From VXNF01 sp965116465 (lineage in GTDB: Bacteria; Actinomycetota; Acidimicrobiia; Acidimicrobiales; CATQHL01): a stretch of 64,000 nt of DNA. Location of the stretch: positions 558,001-622,000 of the forward strand of contig OZ220687.1 of NCBI GenBank assembly GCA_965116465.1, given 5' to 3'. Shown one piece after another: positions 37,647-46,966 of this stretch; within the stretch, counting starts at the first letter, position 1, and each line of letters starts with the position of its first letter. The notes under the pieces are model-generated. The model did not search any database and was not told the origin of the DNA. It saw nothing but the letters and a program-made list of their open reading frames with translations. The position numbers and the translations under genes are program-made.

Positions 37647-38935
37647 GCGACTACTCCGCGGTCGACCTGATCTGCGCCAAGAGGGACGGGCGGGCGCTGG
37701 CGCCCGACGAGATCGCCTGGTTCATCGAGGGCTACACCGCCGGCACCATCCCCGACGAGCAGGCCTCGGCGCTGCTGATGGCCATCTACTTCCAGGCCAT
37801 GGAACCCGACGAGTTGGCCGTCTGGACCCAGGCCATGATCGACTCCGGGGAGCGGCTGGACCTCTCGGGCCTGGATCGACCCACGGTGGACAAGCACTCC
37901 ACGGGCGGCATCGGCGACAAGGTCTCCCTGGTGCTGGCGCCGCTGATGGCGGCCTGCGGGGCGGCCGTGCCGCAGCTCTCGGGACGGGGCCTGGGCCACA
38001 CCGGTGGCACGCTCGACAAGCTGGAGGCCATCGCCGGCTGGCGGGCCGCGCTCTCCAACGACGAGATCCTGTCCCAGCTCGCCGAGGTGGGCGCCGTCAT
38101 CTGTGCCGCCGGGGCCGGTCTTGCGCCCGCCGACCGGCGGATCTACGCATTGCGGGACGTCACGGGCACGGTGCCGTCGATCCCGCTGATCGCCAGCTCC
38201 ATCATGAGCAAGAAGATCGCCGAGGGCACCAGTGCCCTGGTGCTCGACGTCAAGGTGGGTTCGGGCGCCTTCATGAAGACCCACGCCGTGGCCCGCCGGC
38301 TGGCCGAGGCGATGGTCACGCTCGGCGAGGCGCACGGCGTGCGCACGGCGGCCCTGCTGACGGGGATGGACACCGTGCTGGGACGGACCGCAGGCAACGC
38401 CCTGGAGGTGCGGGAGTCGGTCGAGACCCTTGCCGGGGGTGGCCCCGCCGACCTGGTGGACGTGACTCTCGCCCTGGCGCGGGAGATGGTCGAGTTGGCC
38501 GGCCTGGACGCCGACCCCGCGGAGGTCCTGTCGTCGGGTGCGGCGATGGACTTCTGGCGATCCATGATCGCCGCCCAGGGCGGCGATCCCGACGCCGAAC
38601 TGCCGTGGGCCTCCATCGTCGAGACGGTGAACGCGCCGGCCGACGGCGTGCTGGGCCGCCTCGACGCCCTGGCGGTGGGCATCGCCGCCTGGCGCCTCGG
38701 GGCCGGGCGCGCCCGCAAGGAGGACCCGGTGAGTCCGACCGCCGGTGTGGTGTGCCGCGCCGCTGAGGGCGACGCGGTGCGTGCCGGCGAGCCGTTGCTG
38801 GAGTTGCACACCGACGACGAGTCGCTGCTGCCAGGCGCTCTGGCCGCGCTGGAGGGTGGCTTCGAGATCGTCGCCGAGGCCGGCCCGCCGCGGCCTCTGA
38901 TCCTGGACCGCGTCACCGCCGGCGGGCGGGCGTGA
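37643..38935 (+). CDS. Pyrimidine-nucleoside / thymidine phosphorylase
   Basis: 430 residues of the DeoA/Pdp family, which split pyrimidine nucleosides with phosphate into base and sugar-1-phosphate. Features: phosphate site KHSTGGIGDK, GRGLGHTGGTLDKLEAI, and the C-terminal barrel-sandwich domain with AAEGDAVRAGEPLLELHT. The GTG start overlaps the cdd stop and the stop overlaps the ada start. Uridine versus thymidine preference cannot be read reliably. Confidence 0.93.
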   Translation: MSDYSAVDLICAKRDGRALAPDEIAWFIEGYTAGTIPDEQASALLMAIYFQAMEPDELAVWTQAMIDSGERLDLSGLDRPTVDKHSTGGIGDKVSLVLAPLMAACGAAVPQLSGRGLGHTGGTLDKLEAIAGWRAALSNDEILSQLAEVGAVICAAGAGLAPADRRIYALRDVTGTVPSIPLIASSIMSKKIAEGTSALVLDVKVGSGAFMKTHAVARRLAEAMVTLGEAHGVRTAALLTGMDTVLGRTAGNALEVRESVETLAGGGPADLVDVTLALAREMVELAGLDADPAEVLSSGAAMDFWRSMIAAQGGDPDAELPWASIVETVNAPADGVLGRLDALAVGIAAWRLGAGRARKEDPVSPTAGVVCRAAEGDAVRAGEPLLELHTDDESLLPGALAALEGGFEIVAEAGPPRPLILDRVTAGGRA

Positions 38936-40020
38936 GCGCCGCGGTCCCGTCTCTCGAGCAGATCCGGGGAGCCCCCAAGGCGCTGCTGCACGACCACCTG
39001 GACGGGGGACTGCGACCGGCCACCATCGCGGAGCTGGCCGCCGAGACGGGCTACGAGGGACTGCCCACGACCGACCCCGCCGACCTGGGACGCTGGATGA
39101 CCCGAGCCGCCTCGGGCCACAGCCTCGAGGCGTACCTGGAGACGTTCGTCCACACCGTCGGCGTCATGCAGACGCCCGACGCCATCACCCGCGTGGCCGC
39201 CGAGTGCGCCGAGGACCTCGCCGCCGACGGCGTGGTGTTCGCGGAGGTGCGCTTCGCCCCCGAGTTGCACACCGAGCGCGGGCTCAGCATGGACGAGGTG
39301 GTGCGCAGCGTGCTGGAGGGCTTCGCCGCCGGTAGCGAGGGGCGCAACATCCGGGTGGTGGGGCTGCTGTGCGCCATGCGCCACGCGGCGCACGCCACCG
39401 AGGTGGCCGAACTGGCGGTGCGTCACCGTCACGACGGCATCGTGGGCTTCGACATCGCCGGTGCCGAGGCGGGCCATCCACCGACCCGGCACATCGCCGC
39501 CTTCCAGTACCTGCAGCGGGCCAACTTCCACTTCACGATCCATGCGGGGGAGGGTTTCGGCCTGCCGTCGATCTGGGAGGCGGTGCAGTACTGCGGCACC
39601 GAGCGTCTCGGCCACGGCGTGCGCATCGTCGAGGACATCGAGGTGGACGCCGACGACCCGGAGGCGGCGCCGCGGCTGGGGCCGCTGGCCGCCTACGTGC
39701 GGGACCGCCGCATCCCCCTGGAACTCTGCCCCAGCTCCAACGTGCACACCGCCCTGGCGCCCTCCATCGCCGAGCACCCGATCGATTTGCTGCGGCGCCT
39801 GCGGTTCCGCGTGACCATCAACACCGACAACCGGCTCATGAGCGACACCTGCCTCAGCAAGGAGATGCGACTCTGCGGCGAGGCCTTCGGCTGGACGATG
39901 GCCGACCTGCGCTGGCTCACGATCAACGCCATGAAGAGTTCGTTCATCCCCTTCGACGAGCGGTTGGCGCTGATCGACGACGTTGTCAAGCCCGGCTACG
40001 CCGCGCTCGGTGCCGCTTGA
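38932..40020 (+). CDS. add: Adenosine deaminase
   Basis: 362 residues of the amidohydrolase fold: zinc motif LHDHLDGGLRP (HxH), FTIHAGEGFG (His and catalytic Glu), ELCPSSNVHT, and TDNRLMSDT (Asp ligands). It deaminates adenosine and deoxyadenosine to the inosines, which the following hydrolase could cleave. GTG start overlaps the previous stop (GTGA). A close adenine deaminase is less likely given the neighbours. Confidence 0.92.
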   Translation: MSAAVPSLEQIRGAPKALLHDHLDGGLRPATIAELAAETGYEGLPTTDPADLGRWMTRAASGHSLEAYLETFVHTVGVMQTPDAITRVAAECAEDLAADGVVFAEVRFAPELHTERGLSMDEVVRSVLEGFAAGSEGRNIRVVGLLCAMRHAAHATEVAELAVRHRHDGIVGFDIAGAEAGHPPTRHIAAFQYLQRANFHFTIHAGEGFGLPSIWEAVQYCGTERLGHGVRIVEDIEVDADDPEAAPRLGPLAAYVRDRRIPLELCPSSNVHTALAPSIAEHPIDLLRRLRFRVTINTDNRLMSDTCLSKEMRLCGEAFGWTMADLRWLTINAMKSSFIPFDERLALIDDVVKPGYAALGAA

Positions 40021-40045
40021 GGACCCCGACAGTGAGGAGCACGCC

Positions 40046-40969
40046 GTGCGGCGATTCCTGATCGACACCGACACCGCCTCCGACGACGCCGTGGCGCTGA
40101 TCATGGCGCTGCGCTCGCCCGACGTCACCGTGGAGGCCCTGACGATCGTGGCGGGCAACGTGCCGCTGGACCGCTGCATCCAGAACGCCCTCTACACCAC
40201 CGAGTTGTGCGGTTCGCCGGTTCCCGTGCACGCCGGCCTGGCCCGGCCCATCTTCCGGGAGCCCGTGAGCGCCGAGATCGTGCACGGCGAGGACGGGCTG
40301 GGCGACATCGGCCTGGACCTCACGGGGCGCACCCCCGCCGATGGCCACGCGGTGGACGTGCTGGTGGAGACGATCTGCGGCTCGCCGGGCGAGATCACCC
40401 TGGTGACCCTGGGGCCGCTGTCCAACGTGGGCACGGCCCTGCTGCGCGAACCCGACCTCGCCGGGGCCGTGAAGCATTGCTACATCATGGGGGGCACCGG
40501 GAGGCTGCCCGGCAACATCACCCCGGCGGCGGAGTTCAACATCTACGTCGACCCCGAGGCGGCCCGGATCGTCTTCGAGTCGGGCATGCCGATCACGATG
40601 GTGGGCTGGGACGTTTCCTGGACCTGCGCCTTCGTTGACCCCGAAGGCGAGGCCCGACTCCGGGCGATCGGCACCCCCTTCTCCGATTTCGTCTGCGACA
40701 TCCAGGCCACGCTCACCGAGTTCGTGGAGGGGATGCTCGGCATCCGCGGGTTCGACCTGCCGGATCCGCTGGCGATGGCCGTGGCCCTCGACCCGTCGAT
40801 CGCCGAGACCGAGGACCGCCACGTGGAGGTCGTGGCCGGCGACGGGCCGGCTCGGGGCCAGACCATCGTCGACCACCTCGGCGTGACCGGCAAGGACCCG
40901 AACGCATCGGTGGTGACCCACGTGCTCCCCGAGGCGTTCATGGACTCGCTCTGCGCGACGCTGCGCTGA
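40046..40969 (+). CDS. Inosine-uridine-type nucleoside hydrolase
   Basis: 307 residues. The calcium-binding N terminus is DTDTASDDA (Asp7, Asp9, Asp13, Asp14); VTLGPLSNVGTALL, IMGG and PAAEFNIYVDPEAA follow. Hydrolyses the N-glycosidic bond of ribonucleosides to base plus ribose. The GTG at 40046 is preceded by AGGAG with 7-base spacing, which decides the start against the longer frame from 39983 overlapping add. Confidence 0.92.
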   Translation: MRRFLIDTDTASDDAVALIMALRSPDVTVEALTIVAGNVPLDRCIQNALYTTELCGSPVPVHAGLARPIFREPVSAEIVHGEDGLGDIGLDLTGRTPADGHAVDVLVETICGSPGEITLVTLGPLSNVGTALLREPDLAGAVKHCYIMGGTGRLPGNITPAAEFNIYVDPEAARIVFESGMPITMVGWDVSWTCAFVDPEGEARLRAIGTPFSDFVCDIQATLTEFVEGMLGIRGFDLPDPLAMAVALDPSIAETEDRHVEVVAGDGPARGQTIVDHLGVTGKDPNASVVTHVLPEAFMDSLCATLR

Positions 40970-41860
40970 ATGGCTCCACCGCGGCCGCAGGTCGGCTTCC
41001 TCGGCGACCTTCTGGAGGACGTGGTGGTGCACCGCCGCAGCGACGTGCGCACCGATACCGACACGCCGTGCGTCATCCTGCGGCGGCGTGGGGGCAGCGC
41101 GGCGAACGCCGCTGTGGCCGCCGCCGGGGTGCTCGGCCCGGGACGTGTGCGCTTCCTCGGGCAGGTCGGCGACGACGGGCCGGGGGATCGACTGCTGGAC
41201 GAGCTGGCCGCTCAGGGGGTGCAGCCGTGCGTGCGGCGCCGCGGTCGTACCGGCACGGTCGTGGTGCTGGTGGGCACCGGCGGTGAGCGGACCATGCTCA
41301 CCGACCGCGGCGCCTGCGCCGAGCTGGACGGCTTCGAGCCGGCGTGGCTCGACGACCTCGCGATGCTGCACGTGGCGGGCTACTCGCTGCTCGACAACCC
41401 CTCGGTTTCGGCGGCGCGCGGCTTGATCGGCGCGGTCCGCCGCGGCGGCGGCACCGTGAGCGTGGACGCCTGCTCGGTGGGCGCCATCGCCGATTCCGGC
41501 GTCGACGCCTTCAGGGACACCCTCGGCGGCATCGGCCCCGACCTGCTGCTGTGCGACGCCGGTGAGGCGAGCCTGCTGGAGGCCACGGGTGGGTACCGCC
41601 AGCTCGCCGACCTCGTTGTGATCAAGGACGGGCCGCGCCCGACGCGACTGTACGGCGCGGGGTTCGACGGCGAGGCGCTCACGCCGCCGCAGCTGGAGCG
41701 GGTGCCGGACACCACCGGTGCCGGTGACAGCTTCGCGGGCGGCCTGCTGGCGGCCCGACTGGCCGGGAGCGGCTGGTTGGAGGCGACCGCGGCGGGCCAG
41801 GCGGCCGCGGCGCGCCACCTGCGGGCACTGGCAGGCGCATCCGAGGAGACTGCCGAGTGA
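40970..41860 (+). CDS. PfkB-family carbohydrate/nucleoside kinase (candidate pseudouridine kinase)
   Basis: 296 residues of the ribokinase family: RRGGSAANAAVAAAG near the N terminus and the catalytic anion-hole motif DTTGAGDSFAGG near residue 247. It begins directly after the hydrolase stop. Because the next gene is a PsuG glycosidase, pseudouridine kinase (PsuK) is the best guess. Ribokinase, acting on the ribose released by the hydrolase, is an equally consistent alternative. Confidence 0.85.
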   Translation: MAPPRPQVGFLGDLLEDVVVHRRSDVRTDTDTPCVILRRRGGSAANAAVAAAGVLGPGRVRFLGQVGDDGPGDRLLDELAAQGVQPCVRRRGRTGTVVVLVGTGGERTMLTDRGACAELDGFEPAWLDDLAMLHVAGYSLLDNPSVSAARGLIGAVRRGGGTVSVDACSVGAIADSGVDAFRDTLGGIGPDLLLCDAGEASLLEATGGYRQLADLVVIKDGPRPTRLYGAGFDGEALTPPQLERVPDTTGAGDSFAGGLLAARLAGSGWLEATAAGQAAAARHLRALAGASEETAE

Positions 41861-41879
41861 TGCCGCCGCTCGCTTCTCG

Positions 41880-41948
41880 CATCGTTCCGGCCACCTCGCT
41901 CGTCATTCCGGCCACCTCTCTCGTCATTCCGGCGGAAGCCGGAATCCA
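41880..41948 (+). repeat. 21-bp direct repeats ending in a palindromic repeat, copy 1
   Basis: A unit (CGT)CATTCCGGCCACCTC recurs every 21 bp at about 41880, 41901 and 41922. The last unit is a full palindrome, ATTCCGGC (41926-41933), loop GGAA, GCCGGAAT (41938-41945), framed by CGTC and CCACC. The other two are half-palindromes. Lies between the kinase and psuG. Confidence 0.8.
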
Positions 41949-42017
41949 CCCTCCCGCTGGATCAACGCATCCGCTACGAGGTGGCACCGGCGACGTCCCG
42001 AGTCCGCGAGGTGCCAC

Positions 42018-42920
42018 GTGATCTCGCCGGTCATCCATCCGCGCGTGGCCGAGGCGCTGGCGGCCGGGCGACCGGTCGTGGCGCTGGAGTCCACCGTGTA
42101 CTCGCATCTCGGCCTGCCGCCGGGCCGCAACGCCGAGGCCCTTCAGCGCTGCCTGGAGTCGATCGAATCCCAGGGCGTGACACCGGCGGTGACCGCGCTG
42201 CTCGACGGCGTCCCACAGGTGGGTCTCGACGGCGACGGCTACGAGAAGATCCTGGCCTGCGAGGAGAAGATGGCCGAACGCGACCTGCCGGTGGCGATGG
42301 CCGAGCACTGGCCCGCAGGCGCCACCACCGTCTCTGGATCGCTTGCGCTCGCCCACGCCGCCGGCATCCGGATCTTCGCCACGGGCGGCATCGGCGGTGT
42401 CCACCGCAACAGCGCCGTCACCGGCGACGTCAGCTCCGACCTCGAGGCCCTGGCCCGCTATCCGGTGGCGACGGTGTGCGCCGGCGCCAAGGCCTTCCTG
42501 GACCTGCCGCACACCCTGGAGCGCCTCGAGACGCTCGGTGTGCCGGTCGTGGGCTACGGATGCGACGAATTGCCGGCGTTCTGGAGTCGCAGCAGCGGCC
42601 TCGAACTCCCCTACCGCGTGGACTCCCCCGCCGAGGCCGCCGCCATCGTGGACGCCATGGGTCGCACGGGTGTGCTCTTCACCGTGCCGCCTCCGGAGAC
42701 CGCGGCCGTACCGAACACCGTCATCGACACCGCTGTCGCCCAGGCCCTGGAGCGTGCCGAGGCCGCCGGCATCACGGGCGGCGAGGTGACGCCGTACGTT
42801 CTCGACGCCATCGACGAGGCCACCGAGGGGCGCTCGGTCGACGCCAACGTGGAACTCGTCGTCAACAACGCCCGCTGCGCCGCCGCCATCGCCCGCGCCG
42901 CCGCTGAGTCCCCCGGATAG
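42018..42920 (+). CDS. psuG: Pseudouridine-5'-phosphate glycosidase
   Basis: 300 residues matching PsuG: ALESTVYSHLGLPPGRNAEA, the catalytic-Lys segment GYEKILACEEKMAERDLPVA, VSGSLALAHAAGIRIFATGGIGG, and the C-terminal PVVGYGCDELPAF. It cleaves the C-C glycosidic bond of pseudouridine 5'-phosphate to uracil and ribose 5-phosphate. The GTG at 42018 follows GCGAGG. With the PfkB kinase upstream, it completes a possible pseudouridine salvage branch. Confidence 0.94.
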   Translation: MISPVIHPRVAEALAAGRPVVALESTVYSHLGLPPGRNAEALQRCLESIESQGVTPAVTALLDGVPQVGLDGDGYEKILACEEKMAERDLPVAMAEHWPAGATTVSGSLALAHAAGIRIFATGGIGGVHRNSAVTGDVSSDLEALARYPVATVCAGAKAFLDLPHTLERLETLGVPVVGYGCDELPAFWSRSSGLELPYRVDSPAEAAAIVDAMGRTGVLFTVPPPETAAVPNTVIDTAVAQALERAEAAGITGGEVTPYVLDAIDEATEGRSVDANVELVVNNARCAAAIARAAAESPG

Positions 42921-42955
42921 CCCGCCAAAGCCCATCGTCCGGGTCACTGGTGTCA

Positions 42956-42981
42956 GTCATTCCGGCGAAGGCCGGAATCCA
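42956..42981 (+). repeat. Palindromic repeat, copy 2
   Basis: GTC-ATTCCGGC-GAAG-GCCGGAAT-CCA: the same perfect 8-bp stem as the copies at 41.9 and 47.0 kb, with only the 4-nt loop changed. Located 35 bp after the psuG stop. Confidence 0.85.
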
Positions 42982-43017
42982 GTCTCGAGGGCGCGGTTGT
43001 GACGGTCGCGCGATCGC

Positions 43018-43344
43018 TCAGCGAGTCGTGACGATGCCGCCGCCGGGGCGCTCGATGTGGACCTGGACGTGCGTGCCGGTCTCATCGATCCAACCCCGGG
43101 TCGCCGCCCACGCCATCATGGCGTCGAATCGCTTGTCCCAGGCCGGCTCCCGGTCCGCCGGCGCCAGCCGCCGGATCGCCTCGATCGACCACCAGAGGTG
43201 ATGGGTCCGTCCGAGGCGTGCCTCGACGCCGAGCACCCGCAGCACATCGTGGCGGTCTCCGTCGGCCTCGATGTGGAACCGGTTGAAGTCGTCGACCTCG
43301 ACCAGGCGCCTCAGCCCGGTTCGCAGGTCCAGGACGACGTGCAT
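43018..43344 (-). CDS. Hypothetical protein, 108 aa
   Basis: 108 residues beginning MHVVLDLRTGLRRLVEVDDF, with HHLWWSIEAIRRLAP and HVQVHIERPGG. A strong GGGAGGAG site 8 bases before the ATG supports the start and the gene. Soluble, no signal peptide. I do not recognise the family. It is divergent from the P-II gene. Confidence 0.6.
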   Translation of the reverse strand: MHVVLDLRTGLRRLVEVDDFNRFHIEADGDRHDVLRVLGVEARLGRTHHLWWSIEAIRRLAPADREPAWDKRFDAMMAWAATRGWIDETGTHVQVHIERPGGGIVTTR

Positions 43345-43547
43345 TTCCGTTCTCCTCCCGCCATGCCCGGGGTTCCCGACGATAGGCCCGCGCCCGCCCG
43401 TGTCACAGTCTGGCAAACCGCTACGCTGGCGCAGTCGCCGGCCGGGGCACCGGTGTCCCATGACGGCGACGGAGAGCGTTCAACGCGGAGAGTCCGGACA
43501 GCATCTCGGCGACCGCCGGGCCGTTCCGGGCACTCAGGAGGTGCGCA

Positions 43548-43886
43548 ATGAAACTGATCACGGCGGTGATCAAGCCTCACCACGTGGACATCGTCAAGGC
43601 CGCGCTCAACACCGTCGGCATCCACGGCATGACCGTCTCGGAGGCGCAGGGCTACGGGCGCCAGGGAGGCCACACCGAGACCTACCGGGGAACCGAGTAC
43701 CAGATCTCCTTCACCCCGAAGTCGCGCATGGACATCGTGGTGGACGACAAGGACCTCGACGCCACCGTCAAGGCCATCGTCGAGGCGGCGCGCACCGGCA
43801 AGATCGGCGACGGCAAGATCTGGGTGACCGAAGTGGACCGGATCGTCCGGATCCGCACCGGCGAGGAGGGCGCGGACGCCGTCTAG
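43548..43886 (+). CDS. glnB: Nitrogen regulatory protein P-II
   Basis: 112 residues, the normal P-II length. N terminus MKLITAVIKPHH; T-loop GYGRQGGHTETYRGTEY with Tyr51, the residue uridylylated or adenylylated in response to nitrogen state; C-terminal GKIGDGKIWVTEVDRIVRIRTGE. An AGGAGG site precedes the ATG. It usually sits beside amtB and glnD; neither is here, so it is solitary. It binds ATP/ADP and 2-oxoglutarate to tune nitrogen uptake and assimilation. Confidence 0.94.
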   Translation: MKLITAVIKPHHVDIVKAALNTVGIHGMTVSEAQGYGRQGGHTETYRGTEYQISFTPKSRMDIVVDDKDLDATVKAIVEAARTGKIGDGKIWVTEVDRIVRIRTGEEGADAV

Positions 43887-44851
43887 CGGCCGAACGCCAA
43901 TCGCAGCCCCGGGCGGGGCCAGTCGTAGGCCAGCAGCAGGCCTTCGGCGGCCTCGGTGACGTAGGCGGTTCGCAGGTCCTCCCCGCCCCAGCAGACGTTG
44001 GTCGCCAGGGGCCCCGGGACGCCCACATAGCCGATCTCGCCATCAGGACGCACCACGCACAGGCCCTCACCCAGGGCGGCCACGACGACCGTGCCGTCGG
44101 CCTCCACCGCCAGGGAGTCGAAGTGCCCCAGCGTGTTGGCGAGACAGCGCCTGCTGCGATGGTCCACCCGGCCCGGTTCGACGATGTTCCAGGCCCACAG
44201 TCGTCCCGTCGGTGTCTCGGCGACGTACAGCACCGCGCCGTCGGGCGACAGGCCGATGCCGTTGGGTCCCAGCAGCCCGAAGATCGGCCGATGGGCGAAC
44301 GAGCCGTCGACGGTTGCGTAGAAGACGCCCGCCCGGTCCTGGTCGTGGGCGCGCACCTTGCCGTGATCGGTGAACCACATGCCGCCGGCGGCGTCGAAGA
44401 CCAGATCGTTCGGACCGCACAGCCGGTGACCCCCGCACGCCGTGTACAGGACCGTCACCTCGCCGGTCTCGAGATCGAGGCGGTCGATGCTGCCGGTGAT
44501 GTACTCGGGGCTCTGACCGGCCCCTGTACCCGGCGCCGACGGCAGCCAGATGCCGTGCTTGTTGTACCAGGCGAAGCCGCCGTTGTTGCAGACGTAGGCC
44601 GCGCCGTCGGGGCCGATCGCCAGGCCGTTGGGCCCGGCGGTCGTGACCCTGTCCCAGGCGGCGACCGTCTCGCGGGAACCGTCGGGAGCGACTCTGGTGA
44701 CGCGGGGACCCCGCACCTCGACCAGCAGCACCGAGCCGTCCGCCAGTGCCACGGGCCCCTCGGGAAAGGCCAGGTCCTCCGCCAGGACGCGGTGGGGCAG
44801 ATCCTCGACAGCACCGACCGCGCCTTCCGACTCGAACCCCGTTCCCGCCAT
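43883..44851 (-). CDS. SMP-30/gluconolactonase-like beta-propeller hydrolase
   Basis: 322 residues of the SMP-30/LRE family: AFPEGPVALADGSVLLVE, GPNGLAIGPDGAAYVCNNGG, GPNDLVFDAAGGMWFTDHGK, GPNGIGLSPDGAVLYVAET. These Glu, Asn and Asp residues bind the divalent metal. Likely a cytoplasmic lactonase; substrate unknown. ATG at 44851 follows AGGAGACG; the frame is open upstream, but this start matches the domain. Convergent with glnB, overlapping by 4 bp. Confidence 0.85.
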   Translation of the reverse strand: MAGTGFESEGAVGAVEDLPHRVLAEDLAFPEGPVALADGSVLLVEVRGPRVTRVAPDGSRETVAAWDRVTTAGPNGLAIGPDGAAYVCNNGGFAWYNKHGIWLPSAPGTGAGQSPEYITGSIDRLDLETGEVTVLYTACGGHRLCGPNDLVFDAAGGMWFTDHGKVRAHDQDRAGVFYATVDGSFAHRPIFGLLGPNGIGLSPDGAVLYVAETPTGRLWAWNIVEPGRVDHRSRRCLANTLGHFDSLAVEADGTVVVAALGEGLCVVRPDGEIGYVGVPGPLATNVCWGGEDLRTAYVTEAAEGLLLAYDWPRPGLRLAFGR

Positions 44852-44987
44852 GTCGCCGTCTCCTGTGGAGTCCCCGGTGTGGCCGTGGCCCATCGATCCC
44901 GACCGCCGGCATTGGAGGCTAATGGGCGGGCGGGCGGCGCCCGCCGGGTGGCACGGCGAACTCGGGTCCGGTGTTACTGTCCGAGAC

Positions 44988-45770
44988 GTGCCCAGGGTCG
45001 TCGGTGCCGGCAATCTGCAGCCGCTCCCGGCGACCGGCCGGCGGTTCAGCGACACGCGGCGGGTGCGGCTCGACGAGGCGGGTCCCGACGGCCTGCTGCG
45101 CCTCGACTCCCTGGCCTGCCACCTGCAGGACATTGCCACCGACGACTACCTCGCCGCGGGGTTCGGCGACGACCGATCGTGGGTGCTGCGGCGGCTGCTG
45201 GTGGTGGTGCACTCCCCCGCCGCCTTCGACGAGACCCTCACGCTCACGACGTGGTGCTCGGGTCTGGGGAGCCGCTGGGCTGAGCGCTCGACGCAGTTGC
45301 GCGGCGCACGCGGGGCACGGATCGACGCCGCCGCGCTGTGGGTGTACCTGGATCCCGCCACGGGGATTCCACGCCGCCTCGCCGGCAAATTCGAGGAGAC
45401 GTTCGGCCCGTCCGCCGGCGGACGGCGGGTCGGCGCAACACTCCTGCACCCGCCGCCGACCGACGACGACGGGTCGTCGAGTTGGGTGCCCCGCTGGTGC
45501 GACCTCGACGTGCTGGGCCACGTCAACAACGCCGCATACTGGACGGCAGTGCTCGAGGCAGTGGCGACGCGGCGCCTGCAGTGCCCCTATCGCGCGGAGA
45601 TGGAGCACCGCGCCGCGGCGAGCGCCGGGGAGCCGCTGGGCACCCCTCTCTCCGTCGCCGCCGACGGCACGCTGCAGATGTGGTTCGTGAACGAGGCCGG
45701 TCTGTGCGCCTCGGCGCTCGTGGGCCCCGAACCCTCGAGCTGCCCCGAGACGCGGGGTGACGCCGGATGA
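44988..45770 (+). CDS. Acyl-ACP thioesterase (FatA/FatB-like double hotdog)
   Basis: 260 residues with two hotdog halves: RRFSDTRRVRLDEAGPDG, LQDIATDDYLAAG and a second part PRWCDLDVLGHVNNAAYWTAV, the DxxxHVNN motif of acyl-ACP thioesterases. It releases fatty acids from acyl carrier protein, or may act on acyl-CoA. GTG at 44988 is the first start in frame close to the domain. The stop overlaps the polysaccharide deacetylase start (ATGA). Confidence 0.85.
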   Translation: MPRVVGAGNLQPLPATGRRFSDTRRVRLDEAGPDGLLRLDSLACHLQDIATDDYLAAGFGDDRSWVLRRLLVVVHSPAAFDETLTLTTWCSGLGSRWAERSTQLRGARGARIDAAALWVYLDPATGIPRRLAGKFEETFGPSAGGRRVGATLLHPPPTDDDGSSSWVPRWCDLDVLGHVNNAAYWTAVLEAVATRRLQCPYRAEMEHRAAASAGEPLGTPLSVAADGTLQMWFVNEAGLCASALVGPEPSSCPETRGDAG

Positions 45771-46930
45771 AGTGGCGCCCCACACTTGCCGCCCTGGCCG
45801 TGCTCGCCTTGGTCGGTGCGCTGGCGGTGGCGATGAGTTCGGGCTCGGCGCCGAAGGCGAGTGCCTCCCTGGACGGACCCGGCGGCGAGCCGGCCTCCGA
45901 TCCGCCGACGGTCCAGTCGATCGCGGCGGTCGAGGAGCCCGAACCGGCCGAACGACCCGACCCGGTGACCGCCGTCGTGGAGGAGGACCTCGCCGAGGCG
46001 GCCCCACCCCCCGAGGCGGCCGGCGAGGAGGATCCCCCCGCAGAAGAGGACCCTGCGGCGGCAGATTCCCCCGATGCCGTCGGCGATGCAGCCGACGAGG
46101 CGGCACCGGCCGGTGCGGCGTCAGGCGCCGTGGACCCGGCCCCCCTCGGCGACGTCCCCGAGATCTGCCCAAATCCGTCGGATCCGTTCTTCCTTCTGTA
46201 CCGCCCCGGCGAGAACTGCTACTGGCTGCGGTTCGAGGAAGAGCTGCAGCAAGGACTCAGTGAGGAGGAACTCGCACTCGTCGAGTCGGTCCCCTTCGTG
46301 GCGGGATATGTCGCCGAGCCCCTCGGGCGACCGGCCCGAGTGATCCGCCGGGGACCTTCCGGCGAGGCGGGTGCGCCGCGTTTCTACATCACCTTCGACG
46401 ACGGGCCGAGCACCCACTGGACGCCGCCGACCCTCGACCTGCTCGACCGGCATGGGGCGCGCGCCACGTTCTTCCCCGTGGGGGCGTACGCCGAGGTGAA
46501 CTTCCACCTCATCGAGGAGATCGTCGCCCGCGGGCACACCATCGGCAGCCACCTGTGGTCTCACGAGAGGGCGGCACTCACCAACGAAGAGCTGTTCCGC
46601 CGGGAGTTGCGCGCCAGCGCCGAACTGTACGGCGAACTCGGCACGAATTGCCTACGCACCCCGTTCGGCACCCTCAGCGACGACATCCTCGAATGGGCCG
46701 GCGACGAGGGCTTCGAGATCCTGCACTGGGGTGACCCCGACCCGCGGGACTGGGAGTTTCCGGGGGTCGAGGCACTCACCCGGAGCATGCTCGAGATGCA
46801 GAACGGCTCGATCCTGATCCTGCACGAGCACACCGGCGCCGACACCTTGACGGCCCTGGACACCGCGCTGGAAGTCCTTGGCGCCGAAGGCTGGCGCTTC
46901 GACGAACCCATCTGCCCGCTGCAGTTCTGA
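45767..46930 (+). CDS. Membrane-anchored polysaccharide deacetylase (NodB domain)
   Basis: 387 residues: N-terminal signal anchor (about 5-25), a long Pro/Glu/Ala-rich linker to about residue 125, then a NodB carbohydrate esterase domain. Motifs: TFDDGPSTHW (catalytic Asp, about residue 211), IGSHLWSHERA (metal His pair), and ILILHEHTG near the end. It should remove acetyl groups from peptidoglycan or another glycan outside the membrane. Coupled to the thioesterase by an ATGA overlap, an unusual pairing. Confidence 0.88.
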   Translation: MKWRPTLAALAVLALVGALAVAMSSGSAPKASASLDGPGGEPASDPPTVQSIAAVEEPEPAERPDPVTAVVEEDLAEAAPPPEAAGEEDPPAEEDPAAADSPDAVGDAADEAAPAGAASGAVDPAPLGDVPEICPNPSDPFFLLYRPGENCYWLRFEEELQQGLSEEELALVESVPFVAGYVAEPLGRPARVIRRGPSGEAGAPRFYITFDDGPSTHWTPPTLDLLDRHGARATFFPVGAYAEVNFHLIEEIVARGHTIGSHLWSHERAALTNEELFRRELRASAELYGELGTNCLRTPFGTLSDDILEWAGDEGFEILHWGDPDPRDWEFPGVEALTRSMLEMQNGSILILHEHTGADTLTALDTALEVLGAEGWRFDEPICPLQF

Positions 46931-46966
46931 ACCTTCGCCCGGCCGGCTCTGCCGCCCTTTTCGTCC

